From: CAIYRG01 sp964494505
GTDB taxonomy: Bacteria; Pseudomonadota; Alphaproteobacteria; Micropepsales; Micropepsaceae
Assembly: GCA_964494505.1 (NCBI GenBank)
Contig: CAZBRO010000006.1
Coordinates: 62,001-126,000, forward strand
DNA length: 64,000 nt
Reading direction: 5' to 3'
Position numbers and translations under genes: made by a program. Below, piece after piece: positions 52,523-60,605 of this stretch; positions within the stretch are counted from its first letter, which is position 1; each line of letters starts with the position of its first letter. The notes below the pieces were generated by a model. It worked only from the letters and a program-made list of their open reading frames with translations. It did no database searches and was not told the origin of the DNA.

Positions 52523-54799
52523 GTGGTGTTGCCCTTGGCTGATCTTCTGCTCGAACTCTTCTCGGAAGAAATCCCCGCGCGCATGCAGGTGCAGGCGGGG
52601 AAGGATTTGGAGCGCCTGATCGTCGGCGCGCTGTCCGACCGTGGGCTTCTGTTCGAAGCTGTACGCGCCTTCGCGGGCCCCCGCCGTCTGACGCTTGCCA
52701 TGACCGGCTTGCCGTTCAAGCAGCCCGACGTCTCGGAGGAAAAGAAGGGCCCCCGCGTCGGCGCCCCGGAAAAAGCCATCGAGGGGTTCCTGAGATCGGC
52801 CGGCGTGACGCTCGATCAATGCCAGACGCGCAGCGACGGGAAAGGCGAATTCTACGTCGCCATCATCGCGCGAAAGGGCCGCCAGACCCTCGACGTGCTG
52901 GCCGAAATCCTGCCCGAGCAAATCGCGAAACTCCCCTGGCCGAAAAGCATGCGCTGGGGCGATGGCGCCTTCCGCTGGGTAAGGCCGCTGCATTCCATCG
53001 TCGCCACCTTCGACGGTGGGGTGATTCCATTCGAAATCGCCGGTACAGGGTCCTCCCCCGTTTACGGGGGAGGGGGACCACGAAGTGGTGGAGGGGGCGC
53101 GATCGCTGCCGGTAACAAAACGTCGGGCCACCGCTTTCTTTCATCCGGTCCGATCACCGTCCGCCGTTTCGAGGATTACGAGAAGAAACTGAGCGATGCG
53201 CGTGTGATCCTCGACGGCCCCGAACGCCGCGAGATCATCCTGCACGACGCGAAGCAGAAGGCGTTCGCGCTCGGGCTCGAACTGATCGACGACGAGGGCC
53301 TCGCCAACGAAGTCATGGGGCTGGCTGAATGGCCGGTTGTGCTGATCGGCCAGATCGATCCCGCTTTCATGGATGTTCCGGCGGAGATTCTGCAGACCTC
53401 CATGCGGACGCATCAGAAATATTTCGCGTTGCGCGATCCGGCGAGAGGCAAGCTCGCCAACCGCTTCGCGCTTGTGTCGAACATGGCGGCCGACGACGGC
53501 GGTTATGAAATCATCGCCGGCAATGAGCGGGTCTTACGCGCGCGTCTCTCGGACGCGAAATTCTTCTGGGACCAGGACCGCAAACGTACGCTTGAAAGCC
53601 GCGTCGAGGATTTGAAGGACATCGTCTTCCACGCCAAGCTCGGCACACAATTTGAGCGGGTCGAGCGCATCGAGGCACTGGCGGGCGAAATCGCCAAGAT
53701 CATCGGGGCCGATGTGGACATGGCGAAACGCGCGGCGCGTTTATGCAAGGCCGATCTGACCACGGGCGTGGTGGGAGAATTCCCCGAGCTGCAAGGCGTG
53801 ATGGGCCGCTATTACGCGCTGCATGACGGCGAGCCGCCGGAAGTCGCAGACGCGATCCGCGATCACTACAAGCCGCTTGGCCCGTCCGATGCGGTCCCGA
53901 CCGCTCCGGTCTCCATCGCGGTTGCGCTGGCGGACAAGCTCGACACGCTTGTTGGTTTCTTTGCGATTGGCGAAAAACCCACCGGCTCCGGCGATCCTTA
54001 TGCACTGCGGCGAGCGGCGCTAGGTACAATCCGCACGCTGATCGAGGGCGCGCTTCGATTGGGCCTTTTGGGAATCTTGGAGACAGGTTCGTTCAACCAT
54101 CTATTATTTCATAAGCGGTATTTGGTGAACGATGCCGTCGATCCCGAAATGCACGATTTTGTTGGAATCGTTAAGTCGAATTATTGGGCGACAGGTCATA
54201 TAACCGTTCCTCACTCACATTACGATGTGAAGAAGGATGAAATAGAAGCCTATGCGAATGAGACTTATGGTAACGTCATACCTGATTTACGCTTTTTCTT
54301 TACTGACCGTCTCAAAGTCGCGCTGCGGGAAAAGGGCGTTCGCCACGATCTGATCGATGCAGTGTTTGCGCTGGGCGGCGAGGACGATCTGGTGCGCCTC
54401 GTGCGGCGCGTCGAAGCACTGCAGGCATTCCTCAAAACCGACGACGGCGCAAATCTTCTCATCGGCTATCGCCGCGCCGCGAACATCCTCAAGATCGAAG
54501 AGAAAAAGGACAAACGCGACTATCGCGGCATTCCCGACCACCTGCATCAGGAAGAAGAACAGGAACTTCAGGCCGCACTCGTGCGCTGCAAGGTCGAAGC
54601 CGCCAAAGCCCTGTCATCCGAGGATTTCGAAGCCGCAATGAAGGCGCTGGCCGCATTGCGCGTGCCCGTGGATCGCTTCTTCGACAAGGTCACCGTCAAT
54701 ACAGACGACAAATCCTTGCGCGAGAACCGGCTGAAGCTGCTCTCACAGATCGTCGAAACCGCATATCAAGTGGCGGACTTTTCGAAGGTGGAGGGGTAA
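52523..54799 (+). CDS. glyS: Glycyl-tRNA synthetase beta subunit, with two insertions
   Basis: A 758-residue beta subunit. Family marks are LLLELFSEEIPARMQ, MRWGDGAFRWVRPLHSIV, AGNKTSGHRF, TSMRTHQKYFALRD and ALADKLDTLVGFFAIGEKPT. Two features are odd. Residues about 176-193 (SSPVYGGGGPRSGGGG) come from an in-frame palindromic repeat placed between PFEIAG and the conserved AGNKTSGHRF. A stretch of about 80 residues (513-593) is encoded by DNA of only 42% GC with different codon use, and reads FNHLLFHKRYLVND and similar, unlike the usual sequence here. The frame is intact throughout. The start is GTG 52523. Confidence 0.92.
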   Translation: MVLPLADLLLELFSEEIPARMQVQAGKDLERLIVGALSDRGLLFEAVRAFAGPRRLTLAMTGLPFKQPDVSEEKKGPRVGAPEKAIEGFLRSAGVTLDQCQTRSDGKGEFYVAIIARKGRQTLDVLAEILPEQIAKLPWPKSMRWGDGAFRWVRPLHSIVATFDGGVIPFEIAGTGSSPVYGGGGPRSGGGGAIAAGNKTSGHRFLSSGPITVRRFEDYEKKLSDARVILDGPERREIILHDAKQKAFALGLELIDDEGLANEVMGLAEWPVVLIGQIDPAFMDVPAEILQTSMRTHQKYFALRDPARGKLANRFALVSNMAADDGGYEIIAGNERVLRARLSDAKFFWDQDRKRTLESRVEDLKDIVFHAKLGTQFERVERIEALAGEIAKIIGADVDMAKRAARLCKADLTTGVVGEFPELQGVMGRYYALHDGEPPEVADAIRDHYKPLGPSDAVPTAPVSIAVALADKLDTLVGFFAIGEKPTGSGDPYALRRAALGTIRTLIEGALRLGLLGILETGSFNHLLFHKRYLVNDAVDPEMHDFVGIVKSNYWATGHITVPHSHYDVKKDEIEAYANETYGNVIPDLRFFFTDRLKVALREKGVRHDLIDAVFALGGEDDLVRLVRRVEALQAFLKTDDGANLLIGYRRAANILKIEEKKDKRDYRGIPDHLHQEEEQELQAALVRCKVEAAKALSSEDFEAAMKALAALRVPVDRFFDKVTVNTDDKSLRENRLKLLSQIVETAYQVADFSKVEG
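53050..53098. repeat. In-frame palindromic repeat inside glyS
   Basis: Perfect 9-bp stem CCTCCCCCG (53052-53060) with CGGGGGAGG (53065-53073) and loop TTTA. A second hairpin ACCAC-GAA-GTGGT lies at 53077-53089, then GGAGGGGGCGC. It keeps the glyS frame and encodes a Gly/Pro/Ser segment. Confidence 0.8.
54061..54300 (+). other. Low-GC mosaic patch inside glyS
   Basis: By count 101 of 240 bases are G or C (42%), while windows on either side are about 68-72% (53881-53940 and 54361-54420). Codons such as TTA, CTA, ATA, TTT and CAT abound. The edges are sharp, near GLRLGLLG and PDLRFFFTDRLKV. Confidence 0.75.
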
Positions 54800-54803
54800 C
54801 CAA

Positions 54804-54909
54804 CCGTGTCATGGCCCGGCTTTACCGGGCCACCCCGCCGCCGCGCGTCGGCGCGGCGAATGAGTCCGTCACCCACCTGGATGGCCCGCTTTCGCGGGCC
54901 ATGACAACA
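54804..54909. repeat. Mosaic intergenic palindromic repeat
   Basis: A perfect 12-bp inverted repeat TGTCATGGCCCG (54807-54818) and CGGGCCATGACA (54895-54906) encloses two smaller hairpins (CCCGG-CTTTA-CCGGG and CCCGC-TTTC-GCGGG) and a CCGCCG/CGGCG core. It lies between the convergent glyS and secreted-protein genes and may also serve as terminator. Confidence 0.75.
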
Positions 54910-54922
54910 CCCTTCGAATGCT

Positions 54923-55957
54923 TCAGAAATCAGGCAAGTCCGCGTGGGGGAGCGGATCGAAGCCGAGATTGAAACGGTCTTCATTGCCCGCCGCACAAAT
55001 CGTCTCGCCTTCGCTCAATGGCTTGTTTTCCGCCAGAAAGCGAGGCCGTCTGCCTCCCCAAGGCTTATAGAACGTGCCCGGATCGTCCACCGTGAAGGAG
55101 ATGTCCAGCCCCTTTCCGCTGTTGACGATTCTGAACCGTTCGACCACATGCTCTTGCGTGGTGTGCGGCGTGCGAAAACCGTCCACGAAGGTCTTGTCGT
55201 TCAAACCGATGGTATCGACCACAAGCGTGTCGCCTTCATAATGGCCGACCGATTCTCCGTACCAGGACGGATCGGGATTCTTGGAATGAGGAACATTCAT
55301 ATACACGTGACGCGTCCGCTGGCCCTGATACATCACGACTTCCTTGGGCGTCTGGATGAAATAAAGGGTCTGGGGCGCCTCATGGATATCGGGAACGCCG
55401 GTCTCCCAGCACCTGGCCTGGCGCGTCTCGCCGTTCCTTTCGGCAAGCGCCAATGCGTTCTGCTTCTTCAGCGCTTCCACCGCCCAGGGCATCAAATTCT
55501 TGGCAGCCTCGCTGGTCAGGTCCGCGATCCGCCAGGTCGGATTCTTGCGTATGACCCGCGGCGATACTTGGGTGTTGTAAAAGGGATGCTCGGGTCCGTC
55601 GGAAATCGGGCCGATACCACTGACTGGGGGAATGTATTCGTTGAACGCGCGGGCGATCAGATAATCGCTCACTTTGTCCGCCGGCACACCGAATGCCTGT
55701 GCGCGCTCCATGCTGGCGGGGCCATGAAGATAATCGTCGGGAAGGTAAATGTTGGGATCGTAGCCCGGCGCGATAAAGCCCGACCAGCCTTGGTCGTAAC
55801 GCAGCATCAGGTGCGGCACGGAATCTTGCACGGAATCCGCCCCGCGGGCCGGCAAAAGAAAAACAGAGGCGCACAGTATGGCGGCCAAACCGGCGGCCAC
55901 GGCCGGACGCACCGGCAGGAATTGCAGCCGTTTGCCCGCAGGTCCGCGTTTCAACAT
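54923..55957 (-). CDS. Secreted protein of unknown function (paralogue of 38518-39753)
   Basis: A 344-residue exported protein. The ATG at 55957 has a GGGAGGAA site; a signal peptide follows (AAGLAAILCASVFLLPARGA). Motifs include GIGPISDGPEHPFYNT, ARCWETGVPD, SWYGESVGHYEGDTLVVDTI and GFRTPHTTQEHVVERF. The WYGESVGxxxGDTLVVxT signature matches the secreted protein at 38518-39753. Function is not known; I see no catalytic motif that I can name. It stands alone, without a DUF6152 neighbour. Confidence 0.75.
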   Translation of the reverse strand: MLKRGPAGKRLQFLPVRPAVAAGLAAILCASVFLLPARGADSVQDSVPHLMLRYDQGWSGFIAPGYDPNIYLPDDYLHGPASMERAQAFGVPADKVSDYLIARAFNEYIPPVSGIGPISDGPEHPFYNTQVSPRVIRKNPTWRIADLTSEAAKNLMPWAVEALKKQNALALAERNGETRQARCWETGVPDIHEAPQTLYFIQTPKEVVMYQGQRTRHVYMNVPHSKNPDPSWYGESVGHYEGDTLVVDTIGLNDKTFVDGFRTPHTTQEHVVERFRIVNSGKGLDISFTVDDPGTFYKPWGGRRPRFLAENKPLSEGETICAAGNEDRFNLGFDPLPHADLPDF

Positions 55958-56140
55958 TGGTGTTCCTCCCGAACGGTCGAACTTAGATAAACGCGAGTGA
56001 AAGATCAATTTGATCGAGGGATTAGCCATTTTGGTACGATCTGTATCCGGCTCTTGTCGGGATGAAATCCGCACGTCAAACTGCTAAACAAGGGATGAAA
56101 CGCCCCCGGCGGGGACATCAACCAAGAAGGAACCGGGGCG

Positions 56141-58816
56141 ATGACGAAATGGGTCTACACATTCGGCGCGGGGAGCGCCGAGGGTGGCGCGGACATGAAG
56201 GCGCTGCTCGGCGGCAAGGGCGCCAACCTTGCCGAGATGAGCAATCTCGGACTTCCGGTTCCGCCGGGCTTCACCATCACCACCGAGGTCTGCACCTATT
56301 TTTACAAGAACGGCGAAACCTATCCGGCCGACCTGAAACCGGCGGTCGAAGCCGCGCTTGCGCGCGTCGGCGAACTCGCGCATGGCCGTTTCGGGGATGC
56401 CAAACGGCCTCTGCTCGTTTCCGTGCGGTCGGGCGCGCGCGCTTCCATGCCGGGCATGATGGACACGGTGCTCAATCTCGGACTGAACCCGGAAACGGTC
56501 GCAGGCCTTGCCGCGCAGACGGGGGATGAGCGTTTCGCCTATGATTCCTATCGCCGCTTCATCCAGATGTATTCCGGCGTCGTGCTGGAAGTGGATCATT
56601 CCCATTTCGAGGAAATCCTCGACAACGAGAAGGAAGACAAAGGCATCGAGCTCGACACCGAACTGGAAGCCGAAGACTGGAAGCGCATCGCCGAACGCTA
56701 CAAGGCGAAGGTCAAACAGGTCCTCGGGCGGCCCTTCCCCGACGACGTGCACGAGCAATTATGGGGTGCCATCGGGGCGGTGTTCGGCTCATGGATGGGG
56801 GCGCGCGCAAAAACCTATCGCCGTCTCAACAACATCCCCGAGGATTGGGGCACCGCCGTCAATGTGCAGGCGATGGTGTTCGGCAATCGAGGGTCGAATT
56901 CGGCGACCGGCGTCGCCTTCACGCGCGATCCCTCGACCGGAATGCGCGCGCTCTACGGCGAATTCCTCATCAATGCACAGGGCGAGGATGTGGTCGCGGG
57001 CATCCGGACGCCGCAATCCATCACCAAATATGCCCGCGAAGCGTTGGGCTCCAAACGTCCGTCGATGGAAGAATCCATGCCCGATGCGTTCGCCGAGCTT
57101 TCGCGCATCGCAGCGAAACTCGAAGCCCATTACCGCGATATGCAGGACGTGGAATTCACCGTGCAGGAAGGGACGCTGTTCATGCTCCAGACCCGCACCG
57201 GCAAGCGCACCGCGAAGGCCGCCTTGCGCATCGGCACCGAAATGGTGCGCGAAGGGCTGATCGGCGAGGACGAAGCGATAATGCGGGTCGATCCCGCCGC
57301 ACTCGACCAATTGCTGCATCCGAGGCTCGATCCCGCCGCGCCCAAGGAGCTGATCGCAAGCGGCCTTGCCGCCTCTCCGGGGGCGGCTTGCGGCGAAGCG
57401 GTGTTCACCGCCGACGAAGCCGAACGGCTCGCGGAAGAGGGCAAGAGCGTCATCCTGGTGCGACTCGAAACCAGCCCCGAAGACATCCATGGCATGCATG
57501 CGGCAAAGGGCATTCTCACTGTTCGGGGCGGCATGACCAGTCACGCGGCGGTCGTGGCGCGCGGGATGGGGCGGCCTTGCGTGACGGGTGCCGGCTCCCT
57601 GAAGGTCGATGTCGAACGCGGGGTAATGACGGCCGGAAACGTCACGATTTCGCGCGGCGACATCCTCACGCTCGATGGCGCGGCGGGGAAGGTCTATCGC
57701 GGCCGCGTCGCCATGCTTCTGCCGGAAGTCTCGGGCGATTTTGCCGCCCTGATGCAATGGGCCGATGCCCGGCGGCGGCTTGGAATCCGCACCAATGCGG
57801 ACACTCCCGTCGACTGCGAAACGGCCCTTCGCTATGGCGCCGAAGGCGTGGGCCTCTGCCGCACCGAACATATGTTCTTCGAGGCGGAGCGGATCCTCGC
57901 CGTGCGCCAGATGATCCTGGCCGACGACAAGAAAGGGCGCGAAGCGGCCCTGGCGAAGCTCCTTCCCATCCAGCGGGGCGATTTTACGGCGATTTTCCGG
58001 ATCATGGCGGGATTGCCGGTCACCATCCGCCTGCTCGATCCGCCCTTGCACGAATTCATTCCGCACACGGACGAGGAAATCGCCGAAGTGGCGGAAGCGG
58101 CCGGTTCGGAACCAGCGAAACTCAAAGCCCGCGCCGTTGCGCTCGCCGAATCCAATCCCATGCTCGGCCATCGCGGCTGCCGGCTTGGGATCACCTACCC
58201 CGAGATCTACGAGATGCAGGCGCGTGCGATTTTCGAAGCGGCGCTCGACGCCGAACGCGAGAGCGGAAAAGCGGTCGCGCCGGAAATCATGATCCCGCTT
58301 GTCGGCTTCAAGAGCGAGCTCGACTTTCTGAAGGACCGCATCGCCGATGTCGCCGCCATGGTGGCGCGCGAACGCGGGAAGAAGCCGAACTACATGATCG
58401 GCACCATGATCGAGCTGCCGCGCGCGTGCCTGCGCGCCGGCGAGATCGCCGAGACGGCGGAGTTCTTCAGTTTCGGCACCAACGATCTGACGCAGACCGC
58501 ACTTGGCGTCTCGCGCGACGATGCGGGAAGTTTCCTCAGCGATTATATCGAGCGGGGACTGATCGAACGCGATCCTTTCGTCAGCATCGATCGGGGAGGC
58601 GTGGGCGCGCTCGTGGAAATCGCGGTCAAGCGCGGGCGCGAAGCCCGTCCGAAGTTGAAGCTCGGTATTTGCGGCGAGCATGGCGGCGATCCCGACTCCA
58701 TCCGCTTCTGTCACGAGGCGGGGCTCGATTACGTCTCCTGTTCGCCGTTTCGGGTTCCCGTGGCGCGTCTAGCGGCGGCGCAGGCGGCGGTTGCAAGTGC
58801 CCGTGAGAAAGACTGA
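56141..58816 (+). CDS. ppdK: Pyruvate, phosphate dikinase
   Basis: An 891-residue PPDK, the usual length. The N-terminal ATP-grasp domain includes GGKGANLAEMSNLGLPVPPG and SGARASMPGMMDT. The swivelling phosphohistidine domain has the catalytic His in GGMTSHAAVVARGMGRPCV. The C-terminal TIM-barrel domain has MIGTMIELPRACL, FSFGTNDLTQTALG and GICGEHGGDPDSI with the catalytic Cys. It interconverts pyruvate, ATP and phosphate with phosphoenolpyruvate, AMP and pyrophosphate. It is monocistronic. Confidence 0.97.
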   Translation: MTKWVYTFGAGSAEGGADMKALLGGKGANLAEMSNLGLPVPPGFTITTEVCTYFYKNGETYPADLKPAVEAALARVGELAHGRFGDAKRPLLVSVRSGARASMPGMMDTVLNLGLNPETVAGLAAQTGDERFAYDSYRRFIQMYSGVVLEVDHSHFEEILDNEKEDKGIELDTELEAEDWKRIAERYKAKVKQVLGRPFPDDVHEQLWGAIGAVFGSWMGARAKTYRRLNNIPEDWGTAVNVQAMVFGNRGSNSATGVAFTRDPSTGMRALYGEFLINAQGEDVVAGIRTPQSITKYAREALGSKRPSMEESMPDAFAELSRIAAKLEAHYRDMQDVEFTVQEGTLFMLQTRTGKRTAKAALRIGTEMVREGLIGEDEAIMRVDPAALDQLLHPRLDPAAPKELIASGLAASPGAACGEAVFTADEAERLAEEGKSVILVRLETSPEDIHGMHAAKGILTVRGGMTSHAAVVARGMGRPCVTGAGSLKVDVERGVMTAGNVTISRGDILTLDGAAGKVYRGRVAMLLPEVSGDFAALMQWADARRRLGIRTNADTPVDCETALRYGAEGVGLCRTEHMFFEAERILAVRQMILADDKKGREAALAKLLPIQRGDFTAIFRIMAGLPVTIRLLDPPLHEFIPHTDEEIAEVAEAAGSEPAKLKARAVALAESNPMLGHRGCRLGITYPEIYEMQARAIFEAALDAERESGKAVAPEIMIPLVGFKSELDFLKDRIADVAAMVARERGKKPNYMIGTMIELPRACLRAGEIAETAEFFSFGTNDLTQTALGVSRDDAGSFLSDYIERGLIERDPFVSIDRGGVGALVEIAVKRGREARPKLKLGICGEHGGDPDSIRFCHEAGLDYVSCSPFRVPVARLAAAQAAVASAREKD

Positions 58817-58897
58817 ATCTTTGCGATGTATACGGATCATCCGTCAACGGATTAAACGCTCATCGTGACGCAGCGTCATCATATACGCCATTTTTAT

Positions 58898-58927
58898 TTG
58901 ACAGCCGCTGCAAAACGCTGATAGCAA
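58898..58927 (+). promoter_or_regulatory. Candidate sigma-70-type promoter for the SleB-like gene
   Basis: A perfect -35 TTGACA at 58898-58903, an 18-base spacer and a weak -10 TAGCAA at 58922-58927. It would start transcription about 45 bases before the ATG at 58977. Confidence 0.35.
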
Positions 58928-58976
58928 GATTCAACAGGGTGGGGCGCAATCGTGCTTGAAAGGGAAGCAACCTTGC

Positions 58977-59726
58977 ATGAGGAACGCAGTGAGAATGGCC
59001 CACCGGCGCGCGGATTGCGTGGTTGTGGGAGCGGTGGCTCTTGTTGCGGTCAGCGGCGTTTCGGCGCACGAACTTAATCTTTATACGTATGACTCTCAGT
59101 TGCGGGCGGCTTTGCCCGATGCTTTCGCGGTGACGGAATCGCCCATCTCAAGCGACCGCGCGATGCGGGGCTTGGAAGCCGATTGCCTTGCGGAAGTGAT
59201 CTATTACGAAGCACGCGGCGAAGCGGTCGACGGACAAAAGGCCGTCGCCGAGGTCGTCCTGCAGCGTACGCAGGATGGGAATTATCCCGAAACGGTGTGC
59301 GGCGTCGTCCATGACGGCGTGCAGCCGGGCCACAAGGAGTGCCAGTTTTCCTTCGCCTGCGACGGCTCGTTGAACAAACCGAAGGACACGCGCACCTGGC
59401 GCCGCGTCCAGGCTCTCGCTGAAAGAATCATGACCGGAGCGGTGAAGCTTGCGGGGGCGACCGGGCATGCGATTGCCTATCACAGCCTCGATGTGACGCC
59501 GGATTGGGCAGAAACCATGATGAAGACGGCCGAGATCGGCAACCACGTCTTTTATCGGCGCGATCCAAACTTGCGGATGCGGCTTGCGCAAGTGGCCGCG
59601 ACTCCCATCGACACGCTGACGGGCCTGCTCGTGCCGCCCGTGGAGCTCAAGCTCGAGATCGCTGCGCCGTTACAGGAAGTCCAGCCCGAGGTCCAAATTT
59701 CGGGCGCTGTGGGTGATGGCACCTGA
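58977..59726 (+). CDS. SleB-type cell-wall hydrolase
   Basis: A 249-residue exported hydrolase. After a signal segment (VVVGAVALVAVSGVSA) comes the Hydrolase_2 (SleB/CwlJ) domain: CLAEVIYYEARGEAVDGQKA, VVLQRTQDGNYPETVCGVVH, QFSFACDGSL and AIAYHSLDVTPDW. The family cuts peptidoglycan as a lytic transglycosylase in spores; in alphaproteobacteria its role is wall remodelling. The ATG at 58977 has an AGGGAAG site; a TTG at 58956 is less likely. Its 3' end overlaps nadC by 57 bases in convergent orientation. Confidence 0.9.
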   Translation: MRNAVRMAHRRADCVVVGAVALVAVSGVSAHELNLYTYDSQLRAALPDAFAVTESPISSDRAMRGLEADCLAEVIYYEARGEAVDGQKAVAEVVLQRTQDGNYPETVCGVVHDGVQPGHKECQFSFACDGSLNKPKDTRTWRRVQALAERIMTGAVKLAGATGHAIAYHSLDVTPDWAETMMKTAEIGNHVFYRRDPNLRMRLAQVAATPIDTLTGLLVPPVELKLEIAAPLQEVQPEVQISGAVGDGT

Positions 59727-60542
59727 GGAAATATAGTCCACCCCGGATTCCGCTATTTGCCGCACGCGCTCCAGCGTAACGCTGCCCGAAGCTTCCAGCT
59801 TGGCGCGGCCCGCCGTAATGGCCACGGCGCGCATCATCGTCTCGGGCGGCATATTGTCGAGCAGGATGGCGTCGACGCCGAGCGCAAGTGCGGTTTGAAG
59901 CTGCTCCAGCGTGTCGACCTCGATCTCGATCTTCACCATAGGCCCGATCCGGTCGCGCAAGGCGTCGACTACGGCTTCGATCCCGCCGGCCGCAGCGATG
60001 TGATTGTCTTTGACCAGCACCGCATCATCGAGCCCGAAACGGTGATTGAGACCGCCGCCGCAGCGCACTGCGTATTTCTCCAGCACGCGCAGGCCCGGAA
60101 TTGTCTTCCGTGTGCAGATGATCCTGGCCCTCGTGCCGTTCACGCGCGAGACGAGCTGGTGCGTCGCCGTCGCCACGCCCGAAAGATGGCCGAGGAAATT
60201 AAGCGCAACGCGTTCGGCGGTAAGGATAGCGCGCGCAGGTCCTTCAAGGCGGGCAATGATATCGCCCTTGGCGATTTCGCTGCCGTCCGGCGATTCGGGC
60301 ACGAACTGAACCGATAGGTCGATCAGCCCGAAGACAAGTGCAGCCGCGATCAGGCCCGAAACCACGCCAGGCTCGCGCGCGGCGATTACCGCCTTCACGA
60401 TCCGATCCGCCGGAATGACCGCGTCGGTCGTGATATCGCCGGCGCGACCCAGATCCTCCTCCAGAGCGCGGCGGACAAGCGGTTCGATCAGGATCGAATG
60501 CGGCGGATTGGTATGGGGAAGGGCGAGAATTGGTCCTCCCAT
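59670..60542 (-). CDS. nadC: Nicotinate-nucleotide pyrophosphorylase (carboxylating)
   Basis: A 290-residue quinolinate phosphoribosyltransferase. Motifs are EDLGRAGDITTDAVIPAD, LNFLGHLSGVATATHQLV, CTRKTIPGLRVLEKYAVRCG, GLNHRFGLDDAVLVKDNH and DAILLDNMPPETM. It makes nicotinate mononucleotide from quinolinate. The ATG at 60542 has an AAGGGG site; a GTG at 60596 right after the nadA stop would add 18 residues encoded by a small palindromic segment. It is the last gene of the NAD unit and overlaps the hydrolase gene end to end by 57 bases. Confidence 0.94.
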   Translation of the reverse strand: MGGPILALPHTNPPHSILIEPLVRRALEEDLGRAGDITTDAVIPADRIVKAVIAAREPGVVSGLIAAALVFGLIDLSVQFVPESPDGSEIAKGDIIARLEGPARAILTAERVALNFLGHLSGVATATHQLVSRVNGTRARIICTRKTIPGLRVLEKYAVRCGGGLNHRFGLDDAVLVKDNHIAAAGGIEAVVDALRDRIGPMVKIEIEVDTLEQLQTALALGVDAILLDNMPPETMMRAVAITAGRAKLEASGSVTLERVRQIAESGVDYISSGAITHSARNLDLGLDFL

Positions 60543-60605
60543 CTCTTGCCCCTTGCCATGTTGGGAGAAGGAACCCGCTTTTGTGATTTCGCTCACCTTA
60601 GGCGA

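Noticed and set aside
56761..58806. A 681-codon plus-strand frame, and a 641-codon minus-strand frame at 56789-58714, across ppdK.
   Set aside because: Both are shadows of the ppdK reading frame; only the 891-residue frame has PPDK motifs.
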